Part shown: in pieces, positions 45,035 through 54,588 of the stretch | Layout of the letters: every line of letters starts with the position of its first letter | Numbering within the stretch: position 1 is the first letter of the stretch | Program-made: the position numbers and the translations under genes | Source of the DNA: Acidobacteriota bacterium | GTDB taxonomy: Bacteria; Acidobacteriota; Thermoanaerobaculia; Multivoradales; SZUA-115 | Assembly (NCBI GenBank): GCA_024277255.1 | Contig: JAJRVQ010000104.1 | Span: 1-57,500, forward strand | Length of the DNA: 57,500 nucleotides | Direction of reading: 5' to 3' | Notes under the pieces: model-generated | What the model was told of the DNA's origin: nothing | The model's database searches: none | What the model saw: only the letters and a program-made list of their open reading frames with translations

Positions 45035-46597
45035 CTACCGGCGCCGTTGGCCGGGAGCCTCGAAGAAGACGACCAGCCGGCCGACCTGCGCTCGTGCGGA
45101 GCGGTTGTCGAAATGGGCGTAGATGATGGTGCCGGACGGCGTCTTGCGGACCTTCGGGTGGCCGGGCCAGATGGCGCCTCCGGTCGAGCACTCCTGGCCG
45201 GCGCTGCAGCCCGCCTGATCCCGCTCGTGGCGCGCCTCGTAGCGGTAGCCGCGGTAGAGACTACCGGCGGGTAGAAAGACGGCGAGCACCTGGCAGGAAG
45301 ATGCCGGATCGGCCAGCGGGGCGAGCAGGCTGGTCACCCGCTGAGCCATCTCCGGATGGATGCTCCTGGTGGCGGCGCCGGTGGTCGGATCGATCAAGGG
45401 TCCGGCCCAATAGTCCTCGGCGAGGCCGGCGCGGCCGCCGGCGAGGGCGACGATGTTGGCCAGGGCCGCCTCGGCGCCGCCGCAGTTGCCGCCGGCAGCG
45501 GCGGGCGCGGCCAACTGTTCGACGACGAGAGCCGTCTCTCCGGGCGGGCAATCGGGGCAGGAGCCGCCGCTGCGCAGGACGGCCGAGGGGCGAAGTCGAG
45601 CTAGAGCGTCGGACGGATCCCATGGGGCTGTGCTGGCGGGCGGAGCGGTGACTTCGGCAACCGGCGGCCGGGTGGTTCGCGGTGCTGGTGTTACGGGAAC
45701 CGCGGCCGCAGGGGCCGGGGGTGTAGGCGTAAGTTCAGGCGCAGGCGTAGGTTCAGGCGTAGGTTCAGGCTCAGGCGTGGGCTCAACCGCAGGCGGTGTC
45801 GGCACCGGGGGAATCGTGGCTGGCGCTTTCACCTCCGGCTTGCTCGGAGGTGGCGAAGAGGGCGGCTGCGGCTTGGCGACTTCGGTCGAGGGCGGCTGGG
45901 TCGTGGGTGCCGGCTTTGGGGTGGACGCTGTGGTGGGTGTGGTCGGCTCAGCTCTTGGTTCAGCTTTCGGTTCGGCTTTCGGTTGGGGCTTCGGCGCCAC
46001 CGGAGTGGCCTGTGGAGTCGGCTGTGGAACCGGCGCGGGGGCCGGGGTCGGTATGGCGGGTGGTGTCGCTCGTGGAGCTGTCTCCCCGGGCCGTGTTTCC
46101 CGGGGCCGTGTTTCCCGCCGTCGTGCTGTGCCGGATCGAGGTGCCGCCTTCGACTTCTCTCGCCGACCTCTCTTGCTCGTCGGCCGCGCTTGTCCTTGGC
46201 CTCTCTGGCTGCCGGTCTTGAAGAACTTGAAGCTCAGCGTGGCCTCGGTACCCTCGCGCAACGGGCCGGCGGTGACGACCGGTGGCTTTCCCGGGCGTAC
46301 CTCGATCAAAGCGAAGAAATGGGCGTACCCCTCCCGCCGCACGTCGATGCGCCAGCGTCCAACGGTGAGATTTGTGAACAGGACCCGACCCTTGCTGTCG
46401 GTCACCTCGGGGGCGGGGCCCACGTAGGGCTCGACATCGGCGAAGCGCAGGAGCACCTCGGCGTTGGCTAGCGGCTTGCGCCCATCGACGACCTCGACAC
46501 CGACCGTTTGCTCACCTCTCCACACCTGCGCCTCGCACAGGGCCCCAAAGGTCAGCATTAGCAGGCTGGCGGCGGCGATCGTCGAAAGTTTGCGCAT
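45035..46597 (-). CDS. Exported protein with a Pro-rich low-complexity linker
   Basis: 520 aa from ATG 46597. Signal peptide ends 'ALCEAQ'. Residues 25-115 look like a carboxypeptidase-regulatory or PEGA-like beta domain ('VVDGRKPLANAEVLLRFADVEPY…GRWRIDVRREGYAHF'). Residues 130-330 are a Pro/Thr/Ala/Lys/Glu-rich linker with repeats such as 'PTPEPEPTPEPTP' and 'KPQPKAEPKAEPRAEP'. The C-terminal 190 residues have Cys in 'GSCPDCPPGE', 'GNCGGAEA', 'SSCQ', 'AGCSAGQECSTGG'. It is a possible client of EF-P because of its polyproline content. Function unknown. It overlaps no neighbour and ends 8 nt from the hflX stop. Confidence 0.7.
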   Translation of the reverse strand: MRKLSTIAAASLLMLTFGALCEAQVWRGEQTVGVEVVDGRKPLANAEVLLRFADVEPYVGPAPEVTDSKGRVLFTNLTVGRWRIDVRREGYAHFFALIEVRPGKPPVVTAGPLREGTEATLSFKFFKTGSQRGQGQARPTSKRGRREKSKAAPRSGTARRRETRPRETRPGETAPRATPPAIPTPAPAPVPQPTPQATPVAPKPQPKAEPKAEPRAEPTTPTTASTPKPAPTTQPPSTEVAKPQPPSSPPPSKPEVKAPATIPPVPTPPAVEPTPEPEPTPEPTPAPELTPTPPAPAAAVPVTPAPRTTRPPVAEVTAPPASTAPWDPSDALARLRPSAVLRSGGSCPDCPPGETALVVEQLAAPAAAGGNCGGAEAALANIVALAGGRAGLAEDYWAGPLIDPTTGAATRSIHPEMAQRVTSLLAPLADPASSCQVLAVFLPAGSLYRGYRYEARHERDQAGCSAGQECSTGGAIWPGHPKVRKTPSGTIIYAHFDNRSARAQVGRLVVFFEAPGQRRR

Positions 46598-46734
46598 CGG
46601 ATCCCTCTTCCGGCTGCCGGCCACCCGAGGGTGGAGTCGGCGCAGCCGATTGTCTCAGTCGGTGTGTTGGTTACCTTATTCTACGCTGAGAATCGGTGCC
46701 GAGATTGCTCGCGGGAAGCTCGCGGTGGCGCCGC

Positions 46735-49700
46735 TCAGCGATAGTCGGCCATCCCATGGCGGGGCAGTGGGCCGATCGTTTGCGAGTGCGCCGTGTGGAT
46801 ATCGGCGTCTTTGACCCAACCGTCGGTGTAGAGCACGTAGTCACGCCGGTAGCCGTCGGCCAGCGGAGGCAAACGGGTCGCGTCGTAAGTGACGGTCATT
46901 TCGTGGCCGGCGATCATGATCGCGTAGCGATTGTCCGCCGCGAACAGCAAAGGGGTGACCGGCCCTGCGGCGGTGGCCTCGCCGGCCATCGCCCTGAACG
47001 GGGAATCGATCCGCACCTGGCGGTAGTCGAAGAGATGCGGCCCGCTGGCCGACTCTCGATAGAGGCGCGAGAAGCCGCGCCGGTGCAGGTCGGCGTGCTG
47101 AGGCTCTAGCCGGGTGAGGCGCAGCGGGCTGCTCTCTGTGGCCGGCCGAGCAGCCGGGTCGCCGAGGGCCAGCGCGGCGCTGTCCCAGTAGATCTGCATG
47201 GTGGTCGCTAGCCGCAGGGTGACGCTGCCGGCGGGCAGCCGGCCGGTGAGATCGATCACCATGCTCTTGCGCTTGCCGTTGGGAAAGCCGATCGAGGGTT
47301 CGAGCAGTCGCCAGCGACCGTCGGCTTGCAGCAATTCGAGGCTGGGAGGGCGCGAGTCGCGGGAGGAATCCTGGGCCAGGGCGAAATTGATCGTCGAGTC
47401 GGTGGGGAAGATCCAGCCGTGGAGCAGGAGGCGCAAGCGCCGGTCGCGCGGCACGCCGTCGAAGGTCAGTTCCACCGCATGGCCTCGGGTCAGACCCTGG
47501 TAGCGGTCCAGCGGCAATCGATCGACGTGGACGCCGTCGCGGCGGAGGATCTCGGCGAGAACATCCCTGCCCTCATGGTCGATCGCCCGCACCGGTCGGA
47601 GCCGCTCGCCGATCAAGTGAAGCGGCGGCTGGCTCGGGTAAGGAGGTGGGGTGAACCGTTCATCGACCAGCAGCTCGGTGGCGGCAGGGTGGTCGACGGC
47701 GAGCAGGAACTGCCGATCGACATAGGCCACCTCCCACAGCTCTTCGGTGACCTGGAGCCAGAGCTTGCCGCCGGCCGGCTGCAACGCCTCGCCGTCGATG
47801 CGCACCCAGTCCTGAGCCGGCTGGTGCGGCGCCGGCGAGCCATCGGGCAGCACCATGCCCAGCGGTGAGCGCCACATCAGGTCGGTGACGAAGCGGAACC
47901 CCTCGCCGTCGAAGGTGTAGAGGAAGGGGCAGGAGCCCTTGAGCACCTGCTCTTCGACCAGAGTGCGGTCGGCGCTGAGCCGCTGCCAGGTTTGGGCCAA
48001 GCCGTTGGTCCACACCACGCGCACCACGTCGGCCATGCGGCTGGCGCCTAGCCCGATGTGGTTGACCGCACCGTTGCCGGCCAGGGTCTGCAGGTCGCCT
48101 CCGATGCGCACCTCGATCTTGGTGAACAGCCCTTGGGTGTTGTTCTTCGAGTTGTTGTCGCTGTTGCCCAGCAAGGCCAGTCGGATCCAGTGGTTGCGGT
48201 TGCCCCCCTCGTTGCGCCACAGCCGGGGCCGGCCGGCGGAGTCGTGGGCGATGAGATCGAGGTCGCCATCATCGTCGAAGTCGCCGGGGATCAGCCCGGA
48301 AACCTCGCTCAACCCCAGACCGGTCTCTTCGACCTCCCAGCGGTCGCGCCGATTGCGCAGCAGGACGACTGCGTCGCCGGCCGGGTCGTCGCCCGCTTCG
48401 CTGTCGCCGGCGACGGCCACGATGTCGGGGTCGCCGTCGTTGTCGAAGTCGCCCACGGCGGCGGCCTTCCAATGAAGGTCGATCAGCGGTAGAGCAGAGG
48501 GTACAAATCGGCCTCGTTGGTTGCGCAGCAGGGTGGCTCCGCCGCGGCCCCAGAGCAGTAGATCGAAGAGGCCGTCGGCGTCGAAGTCGAGCAACTCGGC
48601 GGCGCTGAGACCTTGGCGAATCGTCGAGCCGAGACCGGCGGCCTCGCTGGTCTCGTGGAAACTCCCGGTGCGCCGGTTGTCGTAGAGGCGAGGGTGGCTG
48701 GTGGGGTGGAGGGTCAGCAGGTCGAGATCGCCGTCGGCGTCGAAATCGGCCACCAGGGCGTCGCTGGTGGTCTGCGGCGCACCGGCGATCCCCAGTTCTT
48801 GGGCCCGTTCGAGCCAGCGGCCGTCGCCCTGGTTCTGTAGGTAGAGGTCGGCGCGGCCGGCGCGGGCGACGAAGAGGTCGAGATCGCCGTCATGGTCGAT
48901 CTCCACGGGGAAGAACCTCGGTGGCCGCGTGGATGCTCCTTCGTCGTTCTTGGCGCCGCCCCGGTCTCCGACCGCGCTGAAGATCACCCGCGCGTCGGCG
49001 AATTTACCCTCGGTTCTGGCCGCCAGCAGTTTTACCTCGTGGTTGGTGCCGAAGGCGATGTCGGCGAGGCCGTCCTGGTCGAAATCGAAGGCGGAAAGAG
49101 TCGCGCCGTGCGGCAGCGGGGCTGAGATGGGTCGGCCTACGAACCGGCCGTCGCGCCAACTCAGCAGCTGTGTGCCGTGGCTACTGGAGGCGATCAGTCG
49201 CTCTTCGGATCCCGGTTGGTGGAGGGTGAAGAGACGAAGCTCTCCGCTGGGCAGCTCGCCGAGAGCGGATTGTACGGTGGCGTCGGCGAAGCGGATGGCG
49301 ATGTCCTGGCCACCCTGAATGCTCTTGGGCAGCGGCGGGTCGAAGTCCTGCTGCGGAAAGAGCGCTCCACCCGGTTGCTGGCCGCCGGTCAGCGGCACCA
49401 GGTCGATCTGGTAGAGCTCGCTGGGCCGCAGCAGGTTGCGGATGATCAGGGCGGGAGGTCTCAACGCGGCCGGATCTCCCCCTCCATCCACCTCGTCGAT
49501 CGCGTCGCGTAGCTGTTCGGCGTAGTCGGCAAGGCTGCCCTCGAAGCCGTCGAGGCGATCCTCGATGGCGTCGAGCCCATCACCGGTGGCCTCCGGATCG
49601 CCCAGGAAGGCCGCGGCGACCAGGCGATCGACCAGCAAGACCAGATTCTCCTCGGCACGCTCCAGCGCCGCTTCGAAGTAGGGCAGCGCCGCGCCGGCCC

Positions 49701-50229
49701 GGCCCTGGATCTCCAGTGTGCGGGCGCGCAGGTAGTGGGGCCGCGGATCGCTCGGATGGGCCTGCTCGAACCGGTGCAGGACCTGCTCGCGGCGCGGCTG
49801 CATCTCCGGCGCCAGTTCGAGCACCTTGGCCAGGGTGTAGAGCACTTGCGGATTGTCCGGCCGCAGGGCGGTGGCTCGGTCGATAGCTTCGGCCGCCGCT
49901 TCGAGCTGCCCCGACTTCAAGTAGCAGATCGCCAGGTTGACCGGCGGTAGTACGTTGTCGGGCAACAGTTCCTGGAGTTCCAGCAGCCTTGCCACCGCCG
50001 TCTCGTAGTGGCTCTCCTCCATGTCGGCGAGGGCCAGGCCGCTGAGCTGAGCCGCCCGGCGCAGGCGAGCCTCGGTGGCCTTGTTGTCGTTGTCCTGCCC
50101 GTTGTATTGGCCCTTGGCCGGCTTCTCTGTGGCCTTTTTGGCGGGCGCGGGAGGCGGGTTCGAGGTGATCGTGCAAGCCAGGGCGAGGCTGGTGGCGAGG
50201 AGGGCTGCGACGGGCAGAGAGGCCTTCAT
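46735..50229 (-). CDS. Lipoprotein with TPR, FG-GAP/VCBS repeats and ASPIC/UnbV domain
   Basis: 1164 aa from ATG 50229, which overlaps the upstream stop (ATGA). A lipobox (SLALAC) ends the signal. TPR-like helices at about 50-190 ('PPVNLAICYLKSGQLEAAAEAIDRATALRPDNPQVLYTLAKVL'). FG-GAP/VCBS Ca-binding blades at about 300-690 with motifs such as 'DFDQDGLADIAF', 'DHDGDLDLFV', 'DFDADGDLDLL', 'DFDDDGDLDLIA'. ASPIC/UnbV at about 700-790 ('RIGGDLQTLAGNGAVNHIGLG'). The long C-terminus has a galactose-binding-like portion ('VTLRLATTMQIYWDSAALALGD'). Likely cell-surface protein of the CRTAC1-like group, expanded in Acidobacteriota. Role unknown. Confidence 0.8.
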   Translation of the reverse strand: MKASLPVAALLATSLALACTITSNPPPAPAKKATEKPAKGQYNGQDNDNKATEARLRRAAQLSGLALADMEESHYETAVARLLELQELLPDNVLPPVNLAICYLKSGQLEAAAEAIDRATALRPDNPQVLYTLAKVLELAPEMQPRREQVLHRFEQAHPSDPRPHYLRARTLEIQGRAGAALPYFEAALERAEENLVLLVDRLVAAAFLGDPEATGDGLDAIEDRLDGFEGSLADYAEQLRDAIDEVDGGGDPAALRPPALIIRNLLRPSELYQIDLVPLTGGQQPGGALFPQQDFDPPLPKSIQGGQDIAIRFADATVQSALGELPSGELRLFTLHQPGSEERLIASSSHGTQLLSWRDGRFVGRPISAPLPHGATLSAFDFDQDGLADIAFGTNHEVKLLAARTEGKFADARVIFSAVGDRGGAKNDEGASTRPPRFFPVEIDHDGDLDLFVARAGRADLYLQNQGDGRWLERAQELGIAGAPQTTSDALVADFDADGDLDLLTLHPTSHPRLYDNRRTGSFHETSEAAGLGSTIRQGLSAAELLDFDADGLFDLLLWGRGGATLLRNQRGRFVPSALPLIDLHWKAAAVGDFDNDGDPDIVAVAGDSEAGDDPAGDAVVLLRNRRDRWEVEETGLGLSEVSGLIPGDFDDDGDLDLIAHDSAGRPRLWRNEGGNRNHWIRLALLGNSDNNSKNNTQGLFTKIEVRIGGDLQTLAGNGAVNHIGLGASRMADVVRVVWTNGLAQTWQRLSADRTLVEEQVLKGSCPFLYTFDGEGFRFVTDLMWRSPLGMVLPDGSPAPHQPAQDWVRIDGEALQPAGGKLWLQVTEELWEVAYVDRQFLLAVDHPAATELLVDERFTPPPYPSQPPLHLIGERLRPVRAIDHEGRDVLAEILRRDGVHVDRLPLDRYQGLTRGHAVELTFDGVPRDRRLRLLLHGWIFPTDSTINFALAQDSSRDSRPPSLELLQADGRWRLLEPSIGFPNGKRKSMVIDLTGRLPAGSVTLRLATTMQIYWDSAALALGDPAARPATESSPLRLTRLEPQHADLHRRGFSRLYRESASGPHLFDYRQVRIDSPFRAMAGEATAAGPVTPLLFAADNRYAIMIAGHEMTVTYDATRLPPLADGYRRDYVLYTDGWVKDADIHTAHSQTIGPLPRHGMADYR

Positions 50230-52727
50230 GGCGTCGCGGTCGGTGCAGCCGTGGTCGGCGCGACTGGGCCGGGCGCCGCGGGAAGGAGCTCGAACCTTTG
50301 GTGGCCGTAGCGCACCTGTACCCGGCTGTCGGCGGGAACCTTGTCGACCCGTTGCACGGTTCCGTTCGGCCAGTGAATCTCCAGGTCGACCTCGCTCAGA
50401 GCGCCGAGGCCGAACTCGACCGGCAGGCTGCTCATGCCGAGGTAGCCCTCGCCGCCGGTGATACTGCGCCAGGCGGAAAAGCCGCCGGCGCCGCTGGCGA
50501 CGAGTTGGCTGCCGATGGCGTCGCGGTTGATGCCTTTCTCCGCATCGCCGATCAACTCGACGGACAGCCACCTGTTCCCCTCCGCCGGTGCGTCGTTGCG
50601 AAACAGGTGGGCGCGGGAATGGAAGGTGGTCACCGCCAGATCGAGATCGCCGTCGAGGTCGAAATCGAGTAGAGCCAGGCTGCGCGAATTTCGGCCGGCC
50701 AGTTCGGCGCCGCTGGTGATCGCTTGGCCGGGCAGGCCGTTGTCGTTGCGCAAGAAGAGGTTGGGCTCACCGCTGTCGTTGATCGGGTAGATGCGACCCG
50801 GGAAGTCGGGGTGCGGCCGGTACTGCACGAAGGTCGAGTAGTCGGTCAGTCCGCCGGTGACGAAGAGATCGTCGTCGCCGTCGAGGTCGGCGTCAAAGAA
50901 GAGGCCGGCCCAACTCCACCCGGTGTCGATCTCGAACTGACCGGGGGCGGGGGCGCGGTCGTAGCGCAAGCCGCCGTCCTCCTGGCGGCGGGAGGTGAGC
51001 AGGGAGTTGAACTCATCGACCGCCTTGCGCGCCGGATGCCAGTGCCAGATGTTGGTGATGAAGAGGTCGGGCAGCCCGTCGCCGTTGAGCTCGGCGAAGG
51101 AGACGTTCATGCCGTGGAAGGGATCGTCGGCGCCGCTGCCGTCGCCGGCGGAGGTGAAGGTGCCGTCGCCCTGGTTGAGCAGCAGATCGTTGCGGCCGAA
51201 GTCGTTGGCCAGGTAGAGATCCTGGTCGCCGTCCAGATCGAGGTCGGCGTGGGAGATGGCCTGGCTCCAACCGGTGTTGCCGACCCCGGCCCTCTGCGTC
51301 ACATCCTCGAAGCGCAGGCCGCCGAGGTTGCGGTAGAGGCGGTTGGGCATGGCGTTTTGGGCATCGGTCGTCTCCCACGGGGTCTCCCCGGCCAGATAGT
51401 TGCCGAAGTTGCCGACATAGAGGTCGAGCAACCCGTCGTTGTCGTAGTCGAAGGCGACCGCTGGTCCGCTGATATCCCCCGGGCGGTCGAGGCCGCAGCG
51501 CTCGGTGACATCTTCGAATCGACCCTGCCCCAAGTTCTTGTACAGCCGGTTGGCATCGCGGGCGTAGGTGAGGAAGAGATCGCGCCGGCCGTCGTTGTCG
51601 AAGTCGGCCAGCACGGCCATGCGGGCTTCGCCGCGCCAGTGGATACCGCTGGCGGCGGTGACATCCTCGAAACGGCCGTCCCGGCGGTTGTGGAAGAGGG
51701 CGCAGCCCTCGCCGCCGCAGACGACGAGATCGGGCCAGCCGTCGCCATCGACATCCCCCGCCGTCACACCGCCGCCGCTGAAGCTGGGCGCCGGTGGGCC
51801 GAAACGGCGGAAGCGGGAGAGCCAGTCGCTGGTGACATGGCGGAAGTTGAAACCGGACTCGGCGGTGACATCGACGAAGATCGCTCCGGCGCCGGAGGCT
51901 GGAGGGTCCAGCCGGCGGCGCAGCGGAATCTCGATCGCCGCCGTCTCGCCGGCGGTGCGTGCCGCGATCGTCTTGCCGGCAAGCCGCAGGTGGCGGCTGA
52001 GCAGGTAGGGCGCCCGCAGCGAAGCGGCGTGCAGGCCGCCCAGGCGCAGCACCAGCATGGCGTAGCTGTCGATGGCGCTGGCCAGCCGCCGCACTGCCTG
52101 CGCAGTCAACGGCAGCGCGGCTGGGTCTTCCTCCAACACTTTGACCACCAGATGGCCAAGGCTGTTCCACGACAGGCCGGTGGCGGAGAAGGCTTCGAAG
52201 TCGGCGGTCTCGATCTCGATCTGCGCCTCGGCGGCCGCGGCGGGGAAGAAGGCGAGGTTCCTGTAAGGCGTTTCCCGGCTCGGCAGCAGCCGTTGGACGG
52301 CGCTCTCGACCTGGCGCAGCGAGATCTCGCCGGCAGCGGAGTCGTGAGCAATCGCCTCGGCGGTGCGGTAGAGATCGACGACGAAAGTCCGGCTCATCCG
52401 CTCGACGGTGCCGACGATTCGCTGCCCGTCGGCTCCCGACATGTTGATCGGATAGGAAGCGAAGTAGCGGGAGAGGTTGTTCTTCAACAGCCGGCTACGG
52501 TCGCGGGAAGTGCCGTTGTGGCTCAAGATCTCCTGCATCGCCGGCCCGGCGACGGCGAGGATCGAACGGCCGGCCACGGTGTTGGCGCTCTGACCTTGCG
52601 TGGAGTTGGAGGTCGCTGCCGAGACGAGAAGAAGTAAGACCAGGGTCCGCCGGCGAGACGACCCGCGGCGGGGAGCGAACTGCTGGGGGAGAAGGCGCCG
52701 CAAGAGGCGCAAATCAGGCGTCGGCAC
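50226..52727 (-). CDS. CRTAC1-like FG-GAP/VCBS and ASPIC/UnbV protein
   Basis: 833 aa from GTG 52727. N-terminal hydrophobic export segment ('RTLVLLLLVSAATSNS'), then a helical region of about 240 residues, then from 'GAIFVDVTAESGFNFRHV' a run of VCBS blades with Ca-binding loops ('DVDGDGWPDLVV', 'DFDNDGRRDLFL', 'DYDNDGLLDLYV', 'DLDLDGDQDLYL', 'DADLDGDDDLFV', 'DFDLDGDLDLAV') and a C-terminal ASPIC/UnbV domain ('GYLGMSSLPVEFGLGALSEVDLEIHWPNGTVQ'). Extracellular beta-propeller of unknown ligand. The middle of three such genes; its stop overlaps the next start. Confidence 0.85.
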   Translation of the reverse strand: MPTPDLRLLRRLLPQQFAPRRGSSRRRTLVLLLLVSAATSNSTQGQSANTVAGRSILAVAGPAMQEILSHNGTSRDRSRLLKNNLSRYFASYPINMSGADGQRIVGTVERMSRTFVVDLYRTAEAIAHDSAAGEISLRQVESAVQRLLPSRETPYRNLAFFPAAAAEAQIEIETADFEAFSATGLSWNSLGHLVVKVLEEDPAALPLTAQAVRRLASAIDSYAMLVLRLGGLHAASLRAPYLLSRHLRLAGKTIAARTAGETAAIEIPLRRRLDPPASGAGAIFVDVTAESGFNFRHVTSDWLSRFRRFGPPAPSFSGGGVTAGDVDGDGWPDLVVCGGEGCALFHNRRDGRFEDVTAASGIHWRGEARMAVLADFDNDGRRDLFLTYARDANRLYKNLGQGRFEDVTERCGLDRPGDISGPAVAFDYDNDGLLDLYVGNFGNYLAGETPWETTDAQNAMPNRLYRNLGGLRFEDVTQRAGVGNTGWSQAISHADLDLDGDQDLYLANDFGRNDLLLNQGDGTFTSAGDGSGADDPFHGMNVSFAELNGDGLPDLFITNIWHWHPARKAVDEFNSLLTSRRQEDGGLRYDRAPAPGQFEIDTGWSWAGLFFDADLDGDDDLFVTGGLTDYSTFVQYRPHPDFPGRIYPINDSGEPNLFLRNDNGLPGQAITSGAELAGRNSRSLALLDFDLDGDLDLAVTTFHSRAHLFRNDAPAEGNRWLSVELIGDAEKGINRDAIGSQLVASGAGGFSAWRSITGGEGYLGMSSLPVEFGLGALSEVDLEIHWPNGTVQRVDKVPADSRVQVRYGHQRFELLPAAPGPVAPTTAAPTATP

Positions 52728-52755
52728 GCGCTCGATGGTAGCAAACCCTGGAGGC

Positions 52756-54423
52756 TTACTCAGCAGCCGCGGATTGCTCTGTCGGAACCTTCGCGGGGGG
52801 CGCGATCTGTAGGCAGGAATCGATCACCGGCTGCTCGACGATCACCACCTCGCCCGAGGCGAACTCTACCTGCAAGGGGCCGACGGAGCCGGCCTCGCCG
52901 AGGCCGAAGGTCACCCGGTGGGTCTGATCGCTGGCCAGCCCTTCGCCCGAGGCGGTGTGCGCCACCCGCCGGCTGCCATCTGCCAATTGCAGCCGGAGAA
53001 CCGCCCCCAGCGAGGCGGGGGCGTCCGGCAGCTCGACCTGTAGCCAGTGAGCGGAACCGCCCCGGTTGATCAGCGCCAGGCTGGGGCCGTCGAGGTTGAC
53101 GTGCACCAGGTCGGGGTAGCCGTCGCCGTTGAAGTCGGCGACCAGCGGAGAGATGCCGAAGTGTGGATTGCTCGCACCGGCTTGCGCGCCGACCGGGGCG
53201 AAGGTGTTGTCCGGATTCTGTACCAGGAAGCGGCCGGGAAGTTTGATCAGTTTGTGGGGCGGGAAATCGACGAAGCTCTCCGCCACCACCAGATCCTGCA
53301 AGCCGTCGAGGTTGAAGTCCTCGAACAAGGCTCCCCAGCTGAACTCATAATCGGCGATGCGGCAGCGCTCGGCGGTGTCCTGAAACTGGAACCGGCCTTG
53401 ATTCTCCAGCACGATCCACCGTGTATTGAGCTGCTGATCGTCGCGCAAGTCGCCGCGCGCCAGGAAGCCGGGCACCGTGGAGCCGGTGTTGGAGAAGAAG
53501 AGGTCGGGGCGGTGGTCGTTGTTGATGTCGCCGATGGCGATCCCCATCGGATAGGCGTAGATGCCGGAGGTGGGGTTGTCGATCGCCTCGAACTTGCCGC
53601 CGCCGAGGTTGTGCCAGGTGCGTACTTCGCCGGTGTCATGGGCGACAACCAAGTCCTGCCGGCGGTCGTCGTCGAGATCGACAAAGGCCCCCTGAAAAGT
53701 GTTGTGGGTGTACTCGATGCCGCTGGCGGCGGTGATGTCGGTGAAGGTGTTGTCGCCGTTGTTCGACAGCAGCCGGGAAAGGCCACCGTAGTCTTCGTCG
53801 TTGAAGATGGTCAGGCCGGCGACATGCTTGCGGCGCAGGTATCCGGCGAGGAACAGATCGACCCAACCGTCGCCTTCGAGATCGGTCAGAGCGATCGAAA
53901 GGGCCACCGTCTTGCCGTCGTCGGGCATAGCGGGGATCTCGATGCGGCGGCGCTCGAACCAGGCCTCTTTGCCGCCCGCACTGCGGTTGATGAAGAGATA
54001 GAGACCGCTCTCGCGGCTGACGAAGAGGTCGGTATGGCCATCGCCGTCGGCGTCGATCGAGGCGGCACCGTAGGTCGTGTCGCCGGCATCCTTGGTCAGT
54101 CCGGTCGGGTAGATCTTCTCGAAACCGTTGCCGGTGAAGCGAAACAGTCCGTCCGGCTGGTCATAGCCGCCTCCCAGGAAGAGCTCCTCGCGCCGGTCGC
54201 CGTCGATGTCGAGAACCGCCGAACCGAGGAAGGGGAGGGAGTGGGTGCGGTCGAACCGATGGGCGAAAGGTAGGACGACCCGGTCGAAGGTCGGGACCTC
54301 GACCTGAACTTCGGCGGCGTTGGCCGGAAGGCCGGCGTCCACCTTGAAATGCCAGCCCAGAAAGACCGCGGCGACGAGGAGGAGGATGGCGAGAACCATC
54401 GTGCCACGCACGGCCCACTTCAT
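52756..54423 (-). CDS. CRTAC1-like FG-GAP/VCBS and ASPIC/UnbV protein, membrane anchored
   Basis: 555 aa from ATG 54423. One N-terminal membrane helix ('MVLAILLLVAAVFLGWHF'), probably an uncleaved anchor or signal. Propeller blades: 'DIDGDRREELFLGGG', 'DADGDGHTDLFVS', 'DLEGDGWVDLFLAG', 'DLDDDRRQDLVVA', 'DINNDHRPDLFFS', 'DFNLDGLQDLVVA', 'DFNGDGYPDLVHV'. C-terminal UnbV-like domain ('HWLQVELPDAPASLGAVLRLQLADGSRR…VTFGLGEAGSVG'). First of the three-gene set on the minus strand; 28 nt separate it from the second. Divergent from the aminotransferase gene. Confidence 0.85.
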   Translation of the reverse strand: MKWAVRGTMVLAILLLVAAVFLGWHFKVDAGLPANAAEVQVEVPTFDRVVLPFAHRFDRTHSLPFLGSAVLDIDGDRREELFLGGGYDQPDGLFRFTGNGFEKIYPTGLTKDAGDTTYGAASIDADGDGHTDLFVSRESGLYLFINRSAGGKEAWFERRRIEIPAMPDDGKTVALSIALTDLEGDGWVDLFLAGYLRRKHVAGLTIFNDEDYGGLSRLLSNNGDNTFTDITAASGIEYTHNTFQGAFVDLDDDRRQDLVVAHDTGEVRTWHNLGGGKFEAIDNPTSGIYAYPMGIAIGDINNDHRPDLFFSNTGSTVPGFLARGDLRDDQQLNTRWIVLENQGRFQFQDTAERCRIADYEFSWGALFEDFNLDGLQDLVVAESFVDFPPHKLIKLPGRFLVQNPDNTFAPVGAQAGASNPHFGISPLVADFNGDGYPDLVHVNLDGPSLALINRGGSAHWLQVELPDAPASLGAVLRLQLADGSRRVAHTASGEGLASDQTHRVTFGLGEAGSVGPLQVEFASGEVVIVEQPVIDSCLQIAPPAKVPTEQSAAAE

Positions 54424-54574
54424 TGCGAGCCACCTCGACGGCGTGGTGTGGCCTTGGCGCAGTGGCGGCGAATCGGTGATTGGATGACCATCTGCGCACC
54501 GTAGCCAAGTCGGGTCCGCCGGGTCAAGCGAGACTTGACAGCGATCTTGACCATGGCCCGGCTCCCGCACACGG

Positions 54575-54580
54575 TAGAAT
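54575..54580 (+). promoter_or_regulatory. -10 hexamer TAGAAT of the class V aminotransferase gene
   Basis: TAGAAT ends 8 nt before the ATG at 54589, with no Shine-Dalgarno between. A TTGACC at 54547 is 22 nt away, too far for a normal -35. It fits a leaderless start like that of fdhB. Confidence 0.4.
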
Positions 54581-54588
54581 TCGCCGCG

